From assembly GCA_002439165.1 (NCBI GenBank), contig DJTE01000041.1:62001-126000 (forward strand): a DNA stretch of 64,000 bases, in the 5' to 3' direction. Origin of the DNA: Chryseobacterium indologenes (lineage in GTDB: Bacteria > Bacteroidota > Bacteroidia > Flavobacteriales > Weeksellaceae). Made by a program: the position numbers and the translations under genes. A model generated the notes under the pieces. It was not told where the DNA came from and did not search any database. It saw nothing but the letters and a program-made list of their open reading frames with translations. This document shows, piece by piece, positions 1 to 8,711 of this stretch (position 1 is its first letter; the number at the start of each line of letters is the position of its first letter).

Positions 1-2154
1 ATCCCTGGGTATATACAAAGTTTTGGATATCTGATTGGCATTGATGCAGAATCTCATTCCATTACTTTCTTCAGCGGAAATATTACGGATATATTCAGGA
101 TCGAAAATGCAGAGCAGCTTTTTGACAGAAAGCTTAGTGACTTTCCGGAAACCTTCGGACCTGTTATAGAATCCGATATCTATATTTCATTTCAGGACTT
201 TACGCGAAGAGAAAATGAGACTCATTTTGACAAAATATTCATCAGTGAGAAAGAATATCACTGCTCTGTATTCAGAACCGGGAAAAGTGTTTTTTTCGAG
301 TTTGAGGCGGTGGTGGAAAATCCGAATAAACGGATCTCAAACAAATACGATAACTTTTATGTGATCGATAATGAACAGGAGCTCTGGGATCAGCTGCTGA
401 GTACGCTTTCAAAAATCGTGAACTACGACCGGATGATGGTGTACAAATTTATGATGGACGGTTCCGGAAAGGTTATTGCAGAGCGGAAAGCCGGAAATAT
501 GGAAAGCTATCTTGGTCTTCATTATCCGGAATCTGATATCCCCAGACAGGCAAGGGAATTGTATTTAAAGAAAAGAAAAAGGATCTTCAGCAATGTATAT
601 GCGGAAACAGTTCCTTTATTAAGCAAAAAACAGGATCACATCAATCTGACATATGTTGCTTCAAGAGGGATGTCACCCATTCACGGGCAGTATATTAAAA
701 ATTCAGGGGCTTCTTCAAGTTTCAGTGTTTCCATTATTATTGACGACCATCTTTGGGGGCTGGTTACCTGCCAGAATTCGGAGCCTAAACATATTGATCT
801 TGAAGACCGTGTACAGGCCGGAATTTTTACGGCACTGGCGTCCAATGCCTATTCATCATTTAAATCCAAAAATGAACTGAATTACCGTCTGGAACTCAAT
901 GAGAAATCATCGGAGCTGAAAGCGGAATTTTTAAAGCATAATCATCTGTTTGATTCTCTCACGGATAATAAAAACAAAATCAAAAAGCTGCCGGATGCAG
1001 ACGGACTTGTCATTACTTCGGAAGGGGATACGGTAACTTCAGGAACAGTTCCTGACCGCAGTACGATTGAAAAGATCATCGACTGGGCATTGGAAAATAC
1101 GGAAGGAAGTATGTATGTAAACAGAAGCTTCCTGAAAGACCATGGAACCCATCTTGGCCTGAATGAAAATACGGCCGGTATTATTATTTATTTTATCGAA
1201 AGGAATAAAAAAGAAATGCTGATGTGGTTCCGTAAAGAATTTGACGAGCATATCAACTGGGCAGGAAATCCCGGAAAAAATGTAGAAATATTCCTTCAGA
1301 ACGGGGAAGAAAGACAGATTGTTTCACCGAGGACTTCTTTTCAGATTTTTACAGAAAATATAAAAGGAAATTCAAGAAGATGGAATTCCAGAAGCATCAG
1401 TGCAGTAAAAGCGGTACGGGATGTAATTCTTGAAACTTCCCACAAACAGTATAACGCGATCAAGGAACTGAATAACCAGCTGAGAAAAGTTAATGAAGAA
1501 CTGGACAGTTTCTCCTATACGATCTCCCATGATCTGGGAACTCCTTTAACGGTGATGAAGCTTAATGCACAGATGCTGCTTTCTGATTTTGAAAAGACAG
1601 AAAAGAATAAAAATAAGCTGAACTCTATTATTGAAGAGATCGACAATATGGCGGAGATGATGCATGATGTCCTTCAGCTGAGCCGCGCCAAGCACAGTGA
1701 GATTCAGCTGGAAAGTCTTCAGCCCGCCCGCACGATAGAAAAGATCTCTGAGAATGCCAGGATTACTTTTGACAGTCCGAAAAGTGAAATCATCATCCAC
1801 GAATGTCCTGAGGTACTTGCTGATAAAACCATGCTTCACCAGGTGTTTCTCAATATCATCAATAATGCGGTAAAATATTCTTCCCACAAAGATTATCCGA
1901 AAGTGGAGATCGGAGGAACGGAAGACGGAGAAACGGTGATTTACCGTATTTCGGATAACGGAATTGGAATTCCTGAAGAGGAAAAGCACAAAATGTTCAA
2001 GATTTTCAACCGGATGGATAATGCCAGAAAATTCAAAGGGAATGGGGTAGGACTCTCTATTGTACACCGCATTATGAACCGTATCGGAGGCAATATAGAT
2101 TATGAAAGCAATAAAGAGGGGACTTCTTTCATTTTAACGTTCAAAAAACCTTAA
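1..2154 (+). CDS. Bacteriophytochrome sensor histidine kinase (5' end outside window)
   Basis: Red/far-red photoreceptor kinase. The reading frame is open from base 1, so the N-terminus and the usual biliverdin-binding Cys before the PAS domain lie outside the window. The first visible residues, IPGYIQSFGYL, match the start of the phytochrome PAS domain. The GAF domain carries PESDIPRQAR, the form of the PASDIP motif that contacts the chromophore (Asp at visible residue 179). The PHY tongue has PRTSF (443-447). A HisKA H-box SHDLGTPL (His at about 510) is followed by N, G1 (DNGIGIP) and G2 (GNGVGLS) boxes of the ATPase domain. No receiver domain is fused. The downstream heme oxygenase would supply biliverdin. 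An internal ATG at 310 is not the true start because PAS homology continues upstream. Confidence 0.93.
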   Translation: MPGYIQSFGYLIGIDAESHSITFFSGNITDIFRIENAEQLFDRKLSDFPETFGPVIESDIYISFQDFTRRENETHFDKIFISEKEYHCSVFRTGKSVFFEFEAVVENPNKRISNKYDNFYVIDNEQELWDQLLSTLSKIVNYDRMMVYKFMMDGSGKVIAERKAGNMESYLGLHYPESDIPRQARELYLKKRKRIFSNVYAETVPLLSKKQDHINLTYVASRGMSPIHGQYIKNSGASSSFSVSIIIDDHLWGLVTCQNSEPKHIDLEDRVQAGIFTALASNAYSSFKSKNELNYRLELNEKSSELKAEFLKHNHLFDSLTDNKNKIKKLPDADGLVITSEGDTVTSGTVPDRSTIEKIIDWALENTEGSMYVNRSFLKDHGTHLGLNENTAGIIIYFIERNKKEMLMWFRKEFDEHINWAGNPGKNVEIFLQNGEERQIVSPRTSFQIFTENIKGNSRRWNSRSISAVKAVRDVILETSHKQYNAIKELNNQLRKVNEELDSFSYTISHDLGTPLTVMKLNAQMLLSDFEKTEKNKNKLNSIIEEIDNMAEMMHDVLQLSRAKHSEIQLESLQPARTIEKISENARITFDSPKSEIIIHECPEVLADKTMLHQVFLNIINNAVKYSSHKDYPKVEIGGTEDGETVIYRISDNGIGIPEEEKHKMFKIFNRMDNARKFKGNGVGLSIVHRIMNRIGGNIDYESNKEGTSFILTFKKP

Positions 2155-2181
2155 ATTTGAGAAACCTTAAAAACTTTATGG

Positions 2182-2733
2182 ATGGTATCAGAATATCTTA
2201 AACAACATACAGCGGAATACCATAATGCTGCGGAGAAACTTTTCAATTCCGAAAAAATTTTTAATAAAACCTTCACTCTGGAAGATTACAAAAAGATCAT
2301 CAGTTCCAATTATCTGATGCTTCTTCACAGTGAAGATAAAATATTCAGCAGTCTTTCTGATAAGTATTCGGAGAAACTTCAGCTAAACGACAGAAAAAAA
2401 CTTCCTCTTATTGAAAAAGATCTTGAAAGCCTTTCCCTGGAAAATAAAACGGCTATCCACGATCTGAATTTTGATAATGAACACGAAGCACTGGGAGCAA
2501 TGTACGTTATTGAAGGTTCTACACTGGGAGGAAATGTCATCGCAAAACAGCTTTCCAAAACGGAAGGCTTTGATGAGGTTACTTTCAACTTCTTCGGATG
2601 CTATCAGGAAAATACCGGGCCGATGTGGAAGAATTTCAAAGAGGTTCTCGATACGGAAGTGGCTGAAGACAATTACAGTGAAGTGCTTTCCGGAGCTAAA
2701 AAACTCTATACGTTTTTACTGAACGTGAATTAA
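2182..2733 (+). CDS. Heme oxygenase (biliverdin-producing)
   Basis: Opens heme to biliverdin, the bacteriophytochrome chromophore. The 183-aa size fits bacterial heme oxygenases. The N-terminus has the T-x3-H-x3-E pattern with candidate proximal heme ligand His14 (EYHNAAE). The distal helix region has GAMYVIEGSTLGGN, the glycine-rich family signature. It follows the photoreceptor kinase by 27 nt on the same strand and ends at a strong hairpin, so the two form a photoreceptor-chromophore operon. ATG at 2178 is out of frame; 2182 is the in-frame start. Confidence 0.88.
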   Translation: MVSEYLKQHTAEYHNAAEKLFNSEKIFNKTFTLEDYKKIISSNYLMLLHSEDKIFSSLSDKYSEKLQLNDRKKLPLIEKDLESLSLENKTAIHDLNFDNEHEALGAMYVIEGSTLGGNVIAKQLSKTEGFDEVTFNFFGCYQENTGPMWKNFKEVLDTEVAEDNYSEVLSGAKKLYTFLLNVN

Positions 2734-2753
2734 TGATATTGAAGTCTAATTAA

Positions 2754-2785
2754 ATTCCTGAAAAATTGCCCATTTTTTCAGGAAT
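2754..2785 (+). terminator. Hairpin terminator after heme oxygenase
   Basis: ATTCCTGAAAAA pairs with TTTTTTCAGGAAT around a 7-nt loop, 20 nt after the heme oxygenase stop. It separates the photoreceptor operon from mdh. Confidence 0.75.
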
Positions 2786-2788
2786 TGT

Positions 2789-2796
2789 TAAATTTG
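2789..2796 (+). promoter_or_regulatory. Candidate -7 box for mdh
   Basis: TAAATTTG matches the Bacteroidota -7 consensus TAnnTTTG and lies directly after the preceding terminator. It implies a 5' leader of about 50 nt before the mdh ATG. Confidence 0.5.
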
Positions 2797-2851
2797 GGAG
2801 TTTCAATTTTTAAACATAACTAAAAAAAATAATTTAAAAAAAGTATACAAT

Positions 2852-3778
2852 ATGAAAGTAACTGTAGTAGGTGCAGGCGCGGTAGGAGCAAGCTGTGCAG
2901 AATACATCGCAATGAAAAACTTCTGTTCAGAAGTAGTTTTGGTAGACATTAAAGAAGGGTTTGCTGAAGGTAAAGCAATGGATTTGATGCAGACGGCATC
3001 GCTTAACGGATTCGATACAAAAATTACCGGAACAACAGGAGATTACAGCAAAACTGCAGGTTCTCATGTAGCCGTAATTACTTCAGGTATTCCAAGAAAA
3101 CCGGGAATGACAAGAGAAGAGCTTATCGGTATCAACGCAGGTATCGTGAAAGAAGTTACTGAAAATTTAGTAAAACATTCTCCGGAAGTAATCATTATCG
3201 TGGTTTCTAATCCAATGGATACTATGGCTTATCTGGTACACAAAACTTCAGGTCTTCCTAAGCACAAGATCATCGGAATGGGTGGTGCACTGGATTCTGC
3301 AAGATTCAAGTACAGATTGGCGGAAGCATTAGAAGCCCCTATTTCTGATGTTGACGGTATGGTAATCGCTGCACACAGCGACACGGGAATGCTTCCTCTG
3401 TTAAGCAAAGCGACAAGAAACGGAGTTCCTGTAACTGAATTCCTGGACGATGAAAAACAGAAATATGTAATTGAAGAAACTAAAGTAGGAGGAGCAACTC
3501 TTACCAAATTATTAGGAACTTCAGCATGGTATGCGCCAGGTGCAGCGGTTTCTGTAATGGTTCAGGCTATCGCTTGCGATCAGAAGAAAATGATCCCTTG
3601 TTCTTTAATGCTTGAAGGAGAATACGGTCAAAACGATATCTGCCTGGGGGTTCCTGCCATCATCGGAGCTAACGGTGTTGAAAAAATCGTTAACATAACG
3701 CTTACCGCTGAAGAGCAATTGAAATTTGCTGAAGCTGCTAATGCAGTGAGAGAGGTGAATGGAGATCTTAAATTCTAA
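2852..3778 (+). CDS. mdh: Malate dehydrogenase
   Basis: NAD-dependent oxidation of malate to oxaloacetate in the TCA cycle, cytosolic. The 308-aa protein belongs to the lactate-dehydrogenase-like malate dehydrogenases. It starts with the Rossmann GAGAVG loop and has Asp32 after beta-2 for NAD preference. The active-site loop IPRKPGMTR carries the substrate arginines (Arg82, Arg88). SNPMDT and the ALDSARFK helix (Arg151) follow. The catalytic His is in AAHSDTGMLP (His175), where most relatives have GDSMVP. It is flanked by its own promoter box and terminator, so probably monocistronic. Confidence 0.95.
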   Translation: MKVTVVGAGAVGASCAEYIAMKNFCSEVVLVDIKEGFAEGKAMDLMQTASLNGFDTKITGTTGDYSKTAGSHVAVITSGIPRKPGMTREELIGINAGIVKEVTENLVKHSPEVIIIVVSNPMDTMAYLVHKTSGLPKHKIIGMGGALDSARFKYRLAEALEAPISDVDGMVIAAHSDTGMLPLLSKATRNGVPVTEFLDDEKQKYVIEETKVGGATLTKLLGTSAWYAPGAAVSVMVQAIACDQKKMIPCSLMLEGEYGQNDICLGVPAIIGANGVEKIVNITLTAEEQLKFAEAANAVREVNGDLKF

Positions 3779-3813
3779 TTTATGAACCGGCTTTATGCTG
3801 AGGTTTAACTATA

Positions 3814-3852
3814 AAAACAGACTGTTTCGGTGAGAAACGGTCTGTTTTGTTT
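3814..3852 (+). terminator. Terminator after mdh
   Basis: AAAACAGACTGTTTC pairs with GAAACGGTCTGTTTT (one G-T pair) and runs into T-rich sequence. It lies between the convergent mdh and the minus-strand lipoprotein gene. Confidence 0.8.
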
Positions 3853-3877
3853 TGAATGATATTAAGATTTTGTATTG

Positions 3878-4474
3878 TTAATCTGCCAATTCTGAATAGA
3901 TCCGATCCAGACTTTCAAACTTTAATTTGTCAAAATGATTACTTGGAATCTGAATTCCATTTAGATCAGCGAAAAGTATTGAATAATCTGCAGACCCAAA
4001 TTCCTTTTGCATAATCTGATCAGATTTCTTTCGTGTTACTGTAATTGTCTTTTGGTATTCATTGTAATATTTTGTCTGATTATTGAAGGCGACCGGAACT
4101 GATGTAATTGTAATTTTGTTAGTTGAGGTATTGGCAAAAACTTGGAATGCAACATATACAATATCTCTTTTAACAGTACTAACGATTATATTTTCTGAAT
4201 CCCCCTCAATAATAGGTTTTGAAATCTGGATGTGTAAATTATTTTCATCATTGTTTATGAATTTTAGAGTACCTTGTTCTATGGTAAAATCATGCGCATC
4301 CCTCAGCATGGTTTCTACGGATGCATATTTTTTTAATTCAGAAGGATTGATTTTTCGGACTTGAATCGGTGTAATTTGATTCTCCGTGTCTGCTGATCCT
4401 GTTTCTTTATATTGACTGCAACTTACAACGAGGAATATTAGAACTGACATGATTATATTAAGTTTTGTATTCAT
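3878..4474 (-). CDS. Hypothetical lipoprotein
   Basis: A 198-aa protein I cannot assign to a family. The N-terminus (MNTKLNIIMSVLIFLVVSC) is a lipoprotein signal with lipobox VVSC, so the mature protein starts at Cys19 and should be anchored in the periplasm or at the outer membrane. The rest is mixed alpha/beta with no repeats or catalytic motif I recognise. It is convergent to mdh, and a 20-bp palindrome separates it from the next minus-strand gene upstream, so it is probably transcribed alone. Confidence 0.7.
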   Translation of the reverse strand: MNTKLNIIMSVLIFLVVSCSQYKETGSADTENQITPIQVRKINPSELKKYASVETMLRDAHDFTIEQGTLKFINNDENNLHIQISKPIIEGDSENIIVSTVKRDIVYVAFQVFANTSTNKITITSVPVAFNNQTKYYNEYQKTITVTRKKSDQIMQKEFGSADYSILFADLNGIQIPSNHFDKLKFESLDRIYSELAD

Positions 4475-4561
4475 TATACCACTTTGTATGGAGCAAAACT
4501 AAAGAATGTTTAGATCAGATAATTACGGAGAACCATAATAATTGGTTTTTATAGAATAATA

Positions 4562-4604
4562 ATATTTGATTCGGCGCGGCCTCCGGCCGCGCCGAATCAA
4601 ATAT
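4562..4604. terminator. Perfect 20-bp GC-rich palindrome, likely terminator
   Basis: The arm 4562-4581 and its exact complement 4585-4604 surround a 3-nt loop (TCC). The core is GGCGCGGCC and the outer part is AT-rich. It lies 21 nt beyond the stop of the minus-strand gene at 4626-5177. Its GC content stands out from the surrounding AT-rich DNA. Confidence 0.7.
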
Positions 4605-4625
4605 ATTCTTTTAATAAGATAAGAA

Positions 4626-5177
4626 TTAAAGCGTTTTCACCCTCTCAAAAAGCTGTGGATAATCGAGCACCAGTCCTGATTCATCAACCGTTATTTCCGC
4701 TTCAAAATTTGTAGGAATATTTTCATAAAGGTATTTTTCCTTTGCTGTTCTTGTATATCGTTGGCTGGCTGTTCTGAATCCGTTGTTTAGAACATCAATA
4801 TAAATCACCTGAATTTCCTGTGAATTATTTTCCTGTAATTTTAAGGTGTTTATGGGAAGGGTATTCGTGAAAGGAGTCAGTGAAATATCTATATACTGAA
4901 TACCTTCAAATTCTGGGCGTTCAATCTGATTGATCTCCCATTTGTTTCCCAGTTTCTTCCCTGACAGTGTATTTTTAGTAGAATTTACTTCAGACTGGAT
5001 GAAAAATTCCAGAATATTCCAGTTTCTGTCAGTGTTTATGGTATATTCGGCCGTGTAGATTTTATCCAGATAACTACCTATGATTTTGGATGAAACGATA
5101 TAGTTTTCTGTGTGTTCCTGCAGGGTAAAATATTCCAGGGACTGATAGAGTATTCCTTTCCAGATCAATGTCTTCAT
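4626..5177 (-). CDS. Putative glycolipid-binding family protein (PF06475-like)
   Basis: A 183-aa cytosolic-looking protein with no signal peptide. The features I recognise from the putative glycolipid-binding family are the early W-x-G start, the central D-x-SLTPFTNTLPI segment, and a C-terminal LDYPQLFERV resembling the family's DYP-x-L-x-R ending. The family is known mainly from structural genomics, with a barrel-like fold and a lipid-binding role that is only suggested. It ends at the palindrome at 4562-4604. The upstream neighbour is 104 nt away, so it is probably a separate unit. Confidence 0.65.
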   Translation of the reverse strand: MKTLIWKGILYQSLEYFTLQEHTENYIVSSKIIGSYLDKIYTAEYTINTDRNWNILEFFIQSEVNSTKNTLSGKKLGNKWEINQIERPEFEGIQYIDISLTPFTNTLPINTLKLQENNSQEIQVIYIDVLNNGFRTASQRYTRTAKEKYLYENIPTNFEAEITVDESGLVLDYPQLFERVKTL

Positions 5178-5281
5178 ATTTTTTGTTTTTTTATAAGGAA
5201 GGATTTTTCAGATAAAAGTTAAAAATCAGGGAAAATCCGAACCGTTTCTTAGGTAAATTTATGAAAAAAGCGAAAAGAAAT

Positions 5282-6199
5282 TTATTTCTGTTGGTTGATA
5301 AAACTCCATACCGTTTGGGTAAATTCCTTGTTCTTTTCATAATACAGCAGATGACCTCCGTTTATAGAAACCGTTTTCTGGTCAGGAAACCGGAAAGTTT
5401 TATAATGGCGGGTTCCTACAGCTTTATCATTTTTTCCGGTAATTATCAGTACAGGAACTGTGATCTTTTGGGTAAGGGGTGTATAATCAGCGTAATATTC
5501 GGGGTATTCTTTAGGCTGGGAAATTACAGCCATTCCAAAGTCTATGATTCGGGGATGAAGGGAATCTGTTTTATCCATTTGCTTAATGGTTTCCACATCA
5601 TCGGTAAGGAATTTATATCCGATTTTTTTCTTTCTCAAAAGGCTGCTTATTTTTGAGAGTTCAGAGGAAAGGCTGTCTTCGGGTATCATTTTATTTTTCT
5701 TTTGAAGGAGCCTGTTTCCATATTCTATCTGTTCTTTTACCGATTCACTGTTCAGAAAATGAAGCGTAATATTTGCCAGAATAAGCCCTTTGAGATGCTG
5801 CGGATACTTTTTTGCATAGCTGACGGCTATAATTCCTCCAAAAGAATGAGCCAGAAGAAAGATTTTATCAAGCTTCAGATGTTGTCTGAGTTCTTCAATA
5901 TCCTGTACCATAGCATTCAGGTGGTAATTCCCGGAGGGGGCGGAACTTCCGGAACCCCGCTGATCCATATAGATCATTTTCATATTTTTCTCAAGATTGC
6001 TTCCTCCCAAATACTCAAAAGAACTATATCCCTGCCCGGGACCTCCGGGAATATAGATACAGGCTTCCCCCTTTCCGGAAACCTTATACCTGATTCTGAC
6101 ATGATCTGTGGTTTCAAAAAAAGCTACAGAACTGCTGCTCTGGGCCTGAATTGTAGTGGAGGACAGGATGATAAATAAAAGTAAAAAAATGGTTCTCAT
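5282..6199 (-). CDS. Secreted alpha/beta hydrolase (prolyl iminopeptidase-like)
   Basis: A 305-aa serine hydrolase with a signal peptide ending at about TIQAQ (residue 20). The oxyanion-loop motif GGPGQG and the strand DQRGSGSS are typical of the prolyl aminopeptidase-like group. The nucleophile elbow is AHSFGG (Ser119), with candidate triad members Asp258 (GKNDKAVG) and His283 (NGGHLL). The substrate cannot be named; family members cleave N-terminal proline or hydrolyse small esters. Export suggests a periplasmic role. It has no clear operon partner. Confidence 0.85.
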   Translation of the reverse strand: MRTIFLLLFIILSSTTIQAQSSSSVAFFETTDHVRIRYKVSGKGEACIYIPGGPGQGYSSFEYLGGSNLEKNMKMIYMDQRGSGSSAPSGNYHLNAMVQDIEELRQHLKLDKIFLLAHSFGGIIAVSYAKKYPQHLKGLILANITLHFLNSESVKEQIEYGNRLLQKKNKMIPEDSLSSELSKISSLLRKKKIGYKFLTDDVETIKQMDKTDSLHPRIIDFGMAVISQPKEYPEYYADYTPLTQKITVPVLIITGKNDKAVGTRHYKTFRFPDQKTVSINGGHLLYYEKNKEFTQTVWSFINQQK

Positions 6200-6282
6200 A
6201 CAGTAATAACAATACTGAATAGATATTTATTACTGAAATGCTAAAGATTTTAAAGATAAAAATAACGATTTGGTAGAGAGGA

Positions 6283-7005
6283 TTAATAAAAATCATAATA
6301 CAGACTCCATTCACCGGTTTTACTGTTCTTTGCAAACATCAGGCTCCCGCTGTCAATCACATTAAGACCTGCTTTTCCGTCTGATGAAATCTGGAACACA
6401 TATTCAAACCCTTTTCCGAAACCGTCTTTAATTCCTATACCCGGCTGGCAGAAAGAAGGGTAGCCGCCCAGCTTTGTACTGTAACAGTGCTGGATAATGT
6501 CAAAATAACTTCCGATGATGCCTTCCTTTTCAAGGTTAATGATCTGCCGCTGTATACCACCGGGAAGATCTTCAAGCCCGCCGCCGTCCCATAACGGAGC
6601 GTCTTTGGGAATGAGTTGTGAGCGGAGTGGAAAAGGGTTCAGGTAGGATTCCGGATTGTTGAGATCTTTAGTCACGAAGTCGTTTAAACTTTCATATTCA
6701 CGGATAACCCAGTTAGCACCCATTTTTTCAAGTGGTTCAGGAAAGTCGTAGGTTATGAAGACCGTGAGGAGTTTTGTGTTTTTAACAGGCTCAGGAATAA
6801 AAGGTTGGTTGGGAAGATAAAGCTGAAGGAGGGGCATCATCTGATCCCCGTTTTGATCCAGAGGAATTTCTTCGTCTTCTCCATAAGCGGTGACACGCCC
6901 TATCCAGGATTCCTCTATGCTGTTTTCCGGTCTGAATCCGCCGGTAATGAATTCTGTGGCGGGGATTTCTATTTTCTCTTTGATTTCCTGAATCCGTTTA
7001 TCCAT
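6283..7005 (-). CDS. DUF1963 (YwqG-like) protein
   Basis: A 240-aa soluble protein. The recognisable family pattern is an early LLQLYLP strand, a mid-protein KLGGYPSFCQPG segment (the KxGG-P-xxQ signature of YwqG-like proteins), and a C-terminal FQISSDGKAGLNVIDSG followed by a short strand. DUF1963 proteins have no firmly established function; many occur near polymorphic toxin or immunity genes. The preceding minus-strand neighbour is 49 nt upstream, so co-transcription with the small membrane protein at 7055-7600 is possible. Confidence 0.75.
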   Translation of the reverse strand: MDKRIQEIKEKIEIPATEFITGGFRPENSIEESWIGRVTAYGEDEEIPLDQNGDQMMPLLQLYLPNQPFIPEPVKNTKLLTVFITYDFPEPLEKMGANWVIREYESLNDFVTKDLNNPESYLNPFPLRSQLIPKDAPLWDGGGLEDLPGGIQRQIINLEKEGIIGSYFDIIQHCYSTKLGGYPSFCQPGIGIKDGFGKGFEYVFQISSDGKAGLNVIDSGSLMFAKNSKTGEWSLYYDFY

Positions 7006-7054
7006 ATTTTTGTTATTATTGGTTAGTTCTCATCCTGAAATGCACTCTTCAGAT

Positions 7055-7600
7055 TTATGATTTTTTAGAGGCTGGAATTTTCAGTAATAATACAATTGCC
7101 CAGATCTGGAGAAGTGTCTGTACAATATTAATCATTCCCAGGACAGGATCTGTTTTTAAAGTGGTAAAAATAGAAGGAAGAGCAAAGCATCCCAAAGCAA
7201 AGCTGATGATGATAAAATATTTAACCAGCTCGTTTCCTTTTCCTGCCAAATATCCCAATCCGAATGTAAAGGCAATAACAGCGGCTCCGATAAAGATTCC
7301 CATTGGCGTATTGAACTGCTCATAGGTCCAGATCATGCTGGCGATTCCCAAAGCACCGCACAGGTAAAAAATACCGGAAACCTTTTTATAATAGGGATGA
7401 ACTTCCGTTTCTCCCGTTTTATTACCGGAAATAACCGAATTGATCCGTATTGTTTCTTCTTCACTGAACTGTCTGCCTCTGGCTTTAAGTATTTCGTAAG
7501 CATAAGAGATCGCTTCCGGAGCAAATCTGCTTTCCGGCCGGATATATTTTTCCAGTTCCCGGTCTGACATTTTTTCCAAAACTTTCCTGCTGGTACTCAT
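7055..7600 (-). CDS. Small multi-pass membrane protein
   Basis: A 181-aa protein with a soluble N-terminal ~65 residues and about four hydrophobic segments in the remainder (roughly residues 72-90, 95-117, 123-143 and 155-175). The N-terminal pattern, RPESRFAPEAISYAYEILKARG, resembles a short helical motif found in many uncharacterised Bacteroidota membrane proteins. No function can be assigned. It is 115 nt downstream of the two coupled membrane-protein genes at 7716-8562. Confidence 0.65.
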   Translation of the reverse strand: MSTSRKVLEKMSDRELEKYIRPESRFAPEAISYAYEILKARGRQFSEEETIRINSVISGNKTGETEVHPYYKKVSGIFYLCGALGIASMIWTYEQFNTPMGIFIGAAVIAFTFGLGYLAGKGNELVKYFIIISFALGCFALPSIFTTLKTDPVLGMINIVQTLLQIWAIVLLLKIPASKKS

Positions 7601-7715
7601 CGTTAAAATTAGATTTTAGGCTGTAAAAATAATAAAACTTAAAGTGAAAATATAAGGAAATCTGTACGTATCAGGCTTTTCAATACAGTTGCACCAGAGT
7701 CTGTCAGCTCATAAG

Positions 7716-7964
7716 CTAAGATAGTCCCCGTTTTTCTTTCTCTTTTTTAATGTTTTTTAAATTGATGATATTTATGATCAGTAAAGGAAGCAAGCTCACC
7801 GGGATAATGATGACCGGATTGAATCCCTTTTTCAGGATCAGAACAAAAGAGGTTGCCAGCAGAACAATCATGGAGGAAGCAAGCATAATAGTAAGAACTT
7901 TTATTTTCTTTTCATTGCTGATGAGTTCTTCATTGGTGTACGCTGATGTCGGTTTATTTCTCAT
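7716..7964 (-). CDS. Small two-helix membrane protein
   Basis: An 82-aa protein with two hydrophobic helices (about residues 24-44 and 50-67) and a basic C-terminus. The start codon is 1 nt after the stop of the upstream gene (stop at 7966), so translation is probably coupled. I recognise no family. Confidence 0.6.
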   Translation of the reverse strand: MRNKPTSAYTNEELISNEKKIKVLTIMLASSMIVLLATSFVLILKKGFNPVIIIPVSLLPLLIINIINLKNIKKEKEKRGLS

Positions 7965-7965
7965 A

Positions 7966-8562
7966 TTAATTCTTTTTAATAACTTCCAGATTGGTGATGC
8001 TTCCTACCGGAGCTATCCTGATCTGCTTTTCTCCTTTTTTAACGTAAAAATAATAGCTGCTGTTGATATCAATCATATAAATTTCAGCAGATGTATCAGA
8101 ACCGGTTGTTAATTTGCAATTATAATGCAGGTTCTGCGTATCCAGCCTTTTTTTGATACGGTTTCCGCCACCAATACCCAGCCCTACAAATAAGGACAGC
8201 AGTTCCAGAGCTACCAGTGTCACAAATACAGGGATCATGGCTTTCCGAAGTTCTTTTTTTTCCGGATCTACATTGATTCTGTAAGTTTTCAGTATTTTCT
8301 GAACCCAGTTTTTGTGACTGTTTTTGATCATAAGAACCTGAAAGCCAAAGAAAAGAAGGATCATCAGAAGAATCATTAGAATCAGAATAGGATTGGTCAC
8401 CATATCCGCAACAGGACTGATCAGAATATCCGTGAGTGATGAATATTTCAGAATATTAATATCCAGCTGATAAAACATTACGCTTTCCTTTAGAAGACCC
8501 AACACAATCAGATATAAATAACCCAGGGGAAGAAGGCTCTGAATTTTCTCTAAATATCTCAT
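7966..8562 (-). CDS. Multi-pass membrane protein of unknown function
   Basis: A 198-aa protein with about three hydrophobic segments (near residues 12-28, 50-75 and 110-130). The C-terminal ~60 residues are hydrophilic and include paired cysteine and tyrosine-rich stretches that would face one side of the membrane. No family recognised. It is the first gene of a tight pair with 7716-7964. A T-tract hairpin upstream separates it from the GG-leader peptide gene. Confidence 0.6.
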   Translation of the reverse strand: MRYLEKIQSLLPLGYLYLIVLGLLKESVMFYQLDINILKYSSLTDILISPVADMVTNPILILMILLMILLFFGFQVLMIKNSHKNWVQKILKTYRINVDPEKKELRKAMIPVFVTLVALELLSLFVGLGIGGGNRIKKRLDTQNLHYNCKLTTGSDTSAEIYMIDINSSYYFYVKKGEKQIRIAPVGSITNLEVIKKN

Positions 8563-8658
8563 AGTGTTATGTTAATAGATTGTACTGAAGTAAGGAATGA
8601 ATAGTTCTCATGAAATAGTTTTTATTTTATCAAAGATGCATTTTTTATCGTTATAAAC

Positions 8659-8683
8659 AAAAAAGAGCGGTAAAAACCGCCCC
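8659..8683 (-). terminator. Terminator after the GG-leader peptide gene
   Basis: On the minus strand GCGGT-TTTT-ACCGC is followed by CTCTTTTTTG, about 30 nt past the peptide stop codon. The stem is short but has a good T-tract. Confidence 0.55.
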
Positions 8684-8711
8684 ATGTATTTATCTAACAA
8701 TACTTTATTCC

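Noticed and set aside
1546..2067. Antisense ORF opposite the phytochrome kinase domain
   Set aside because: Lies wholly within conserved HisKA/ATPase coding sequence on the other strand; no independent start signal.
5261..5656. Plus-strand ORF opposite the alpha/beta hydrolase
   Set aside because: Overlaps the hydrolase catalytic coding region; the hydrolase triad on the minus strand is convincing.
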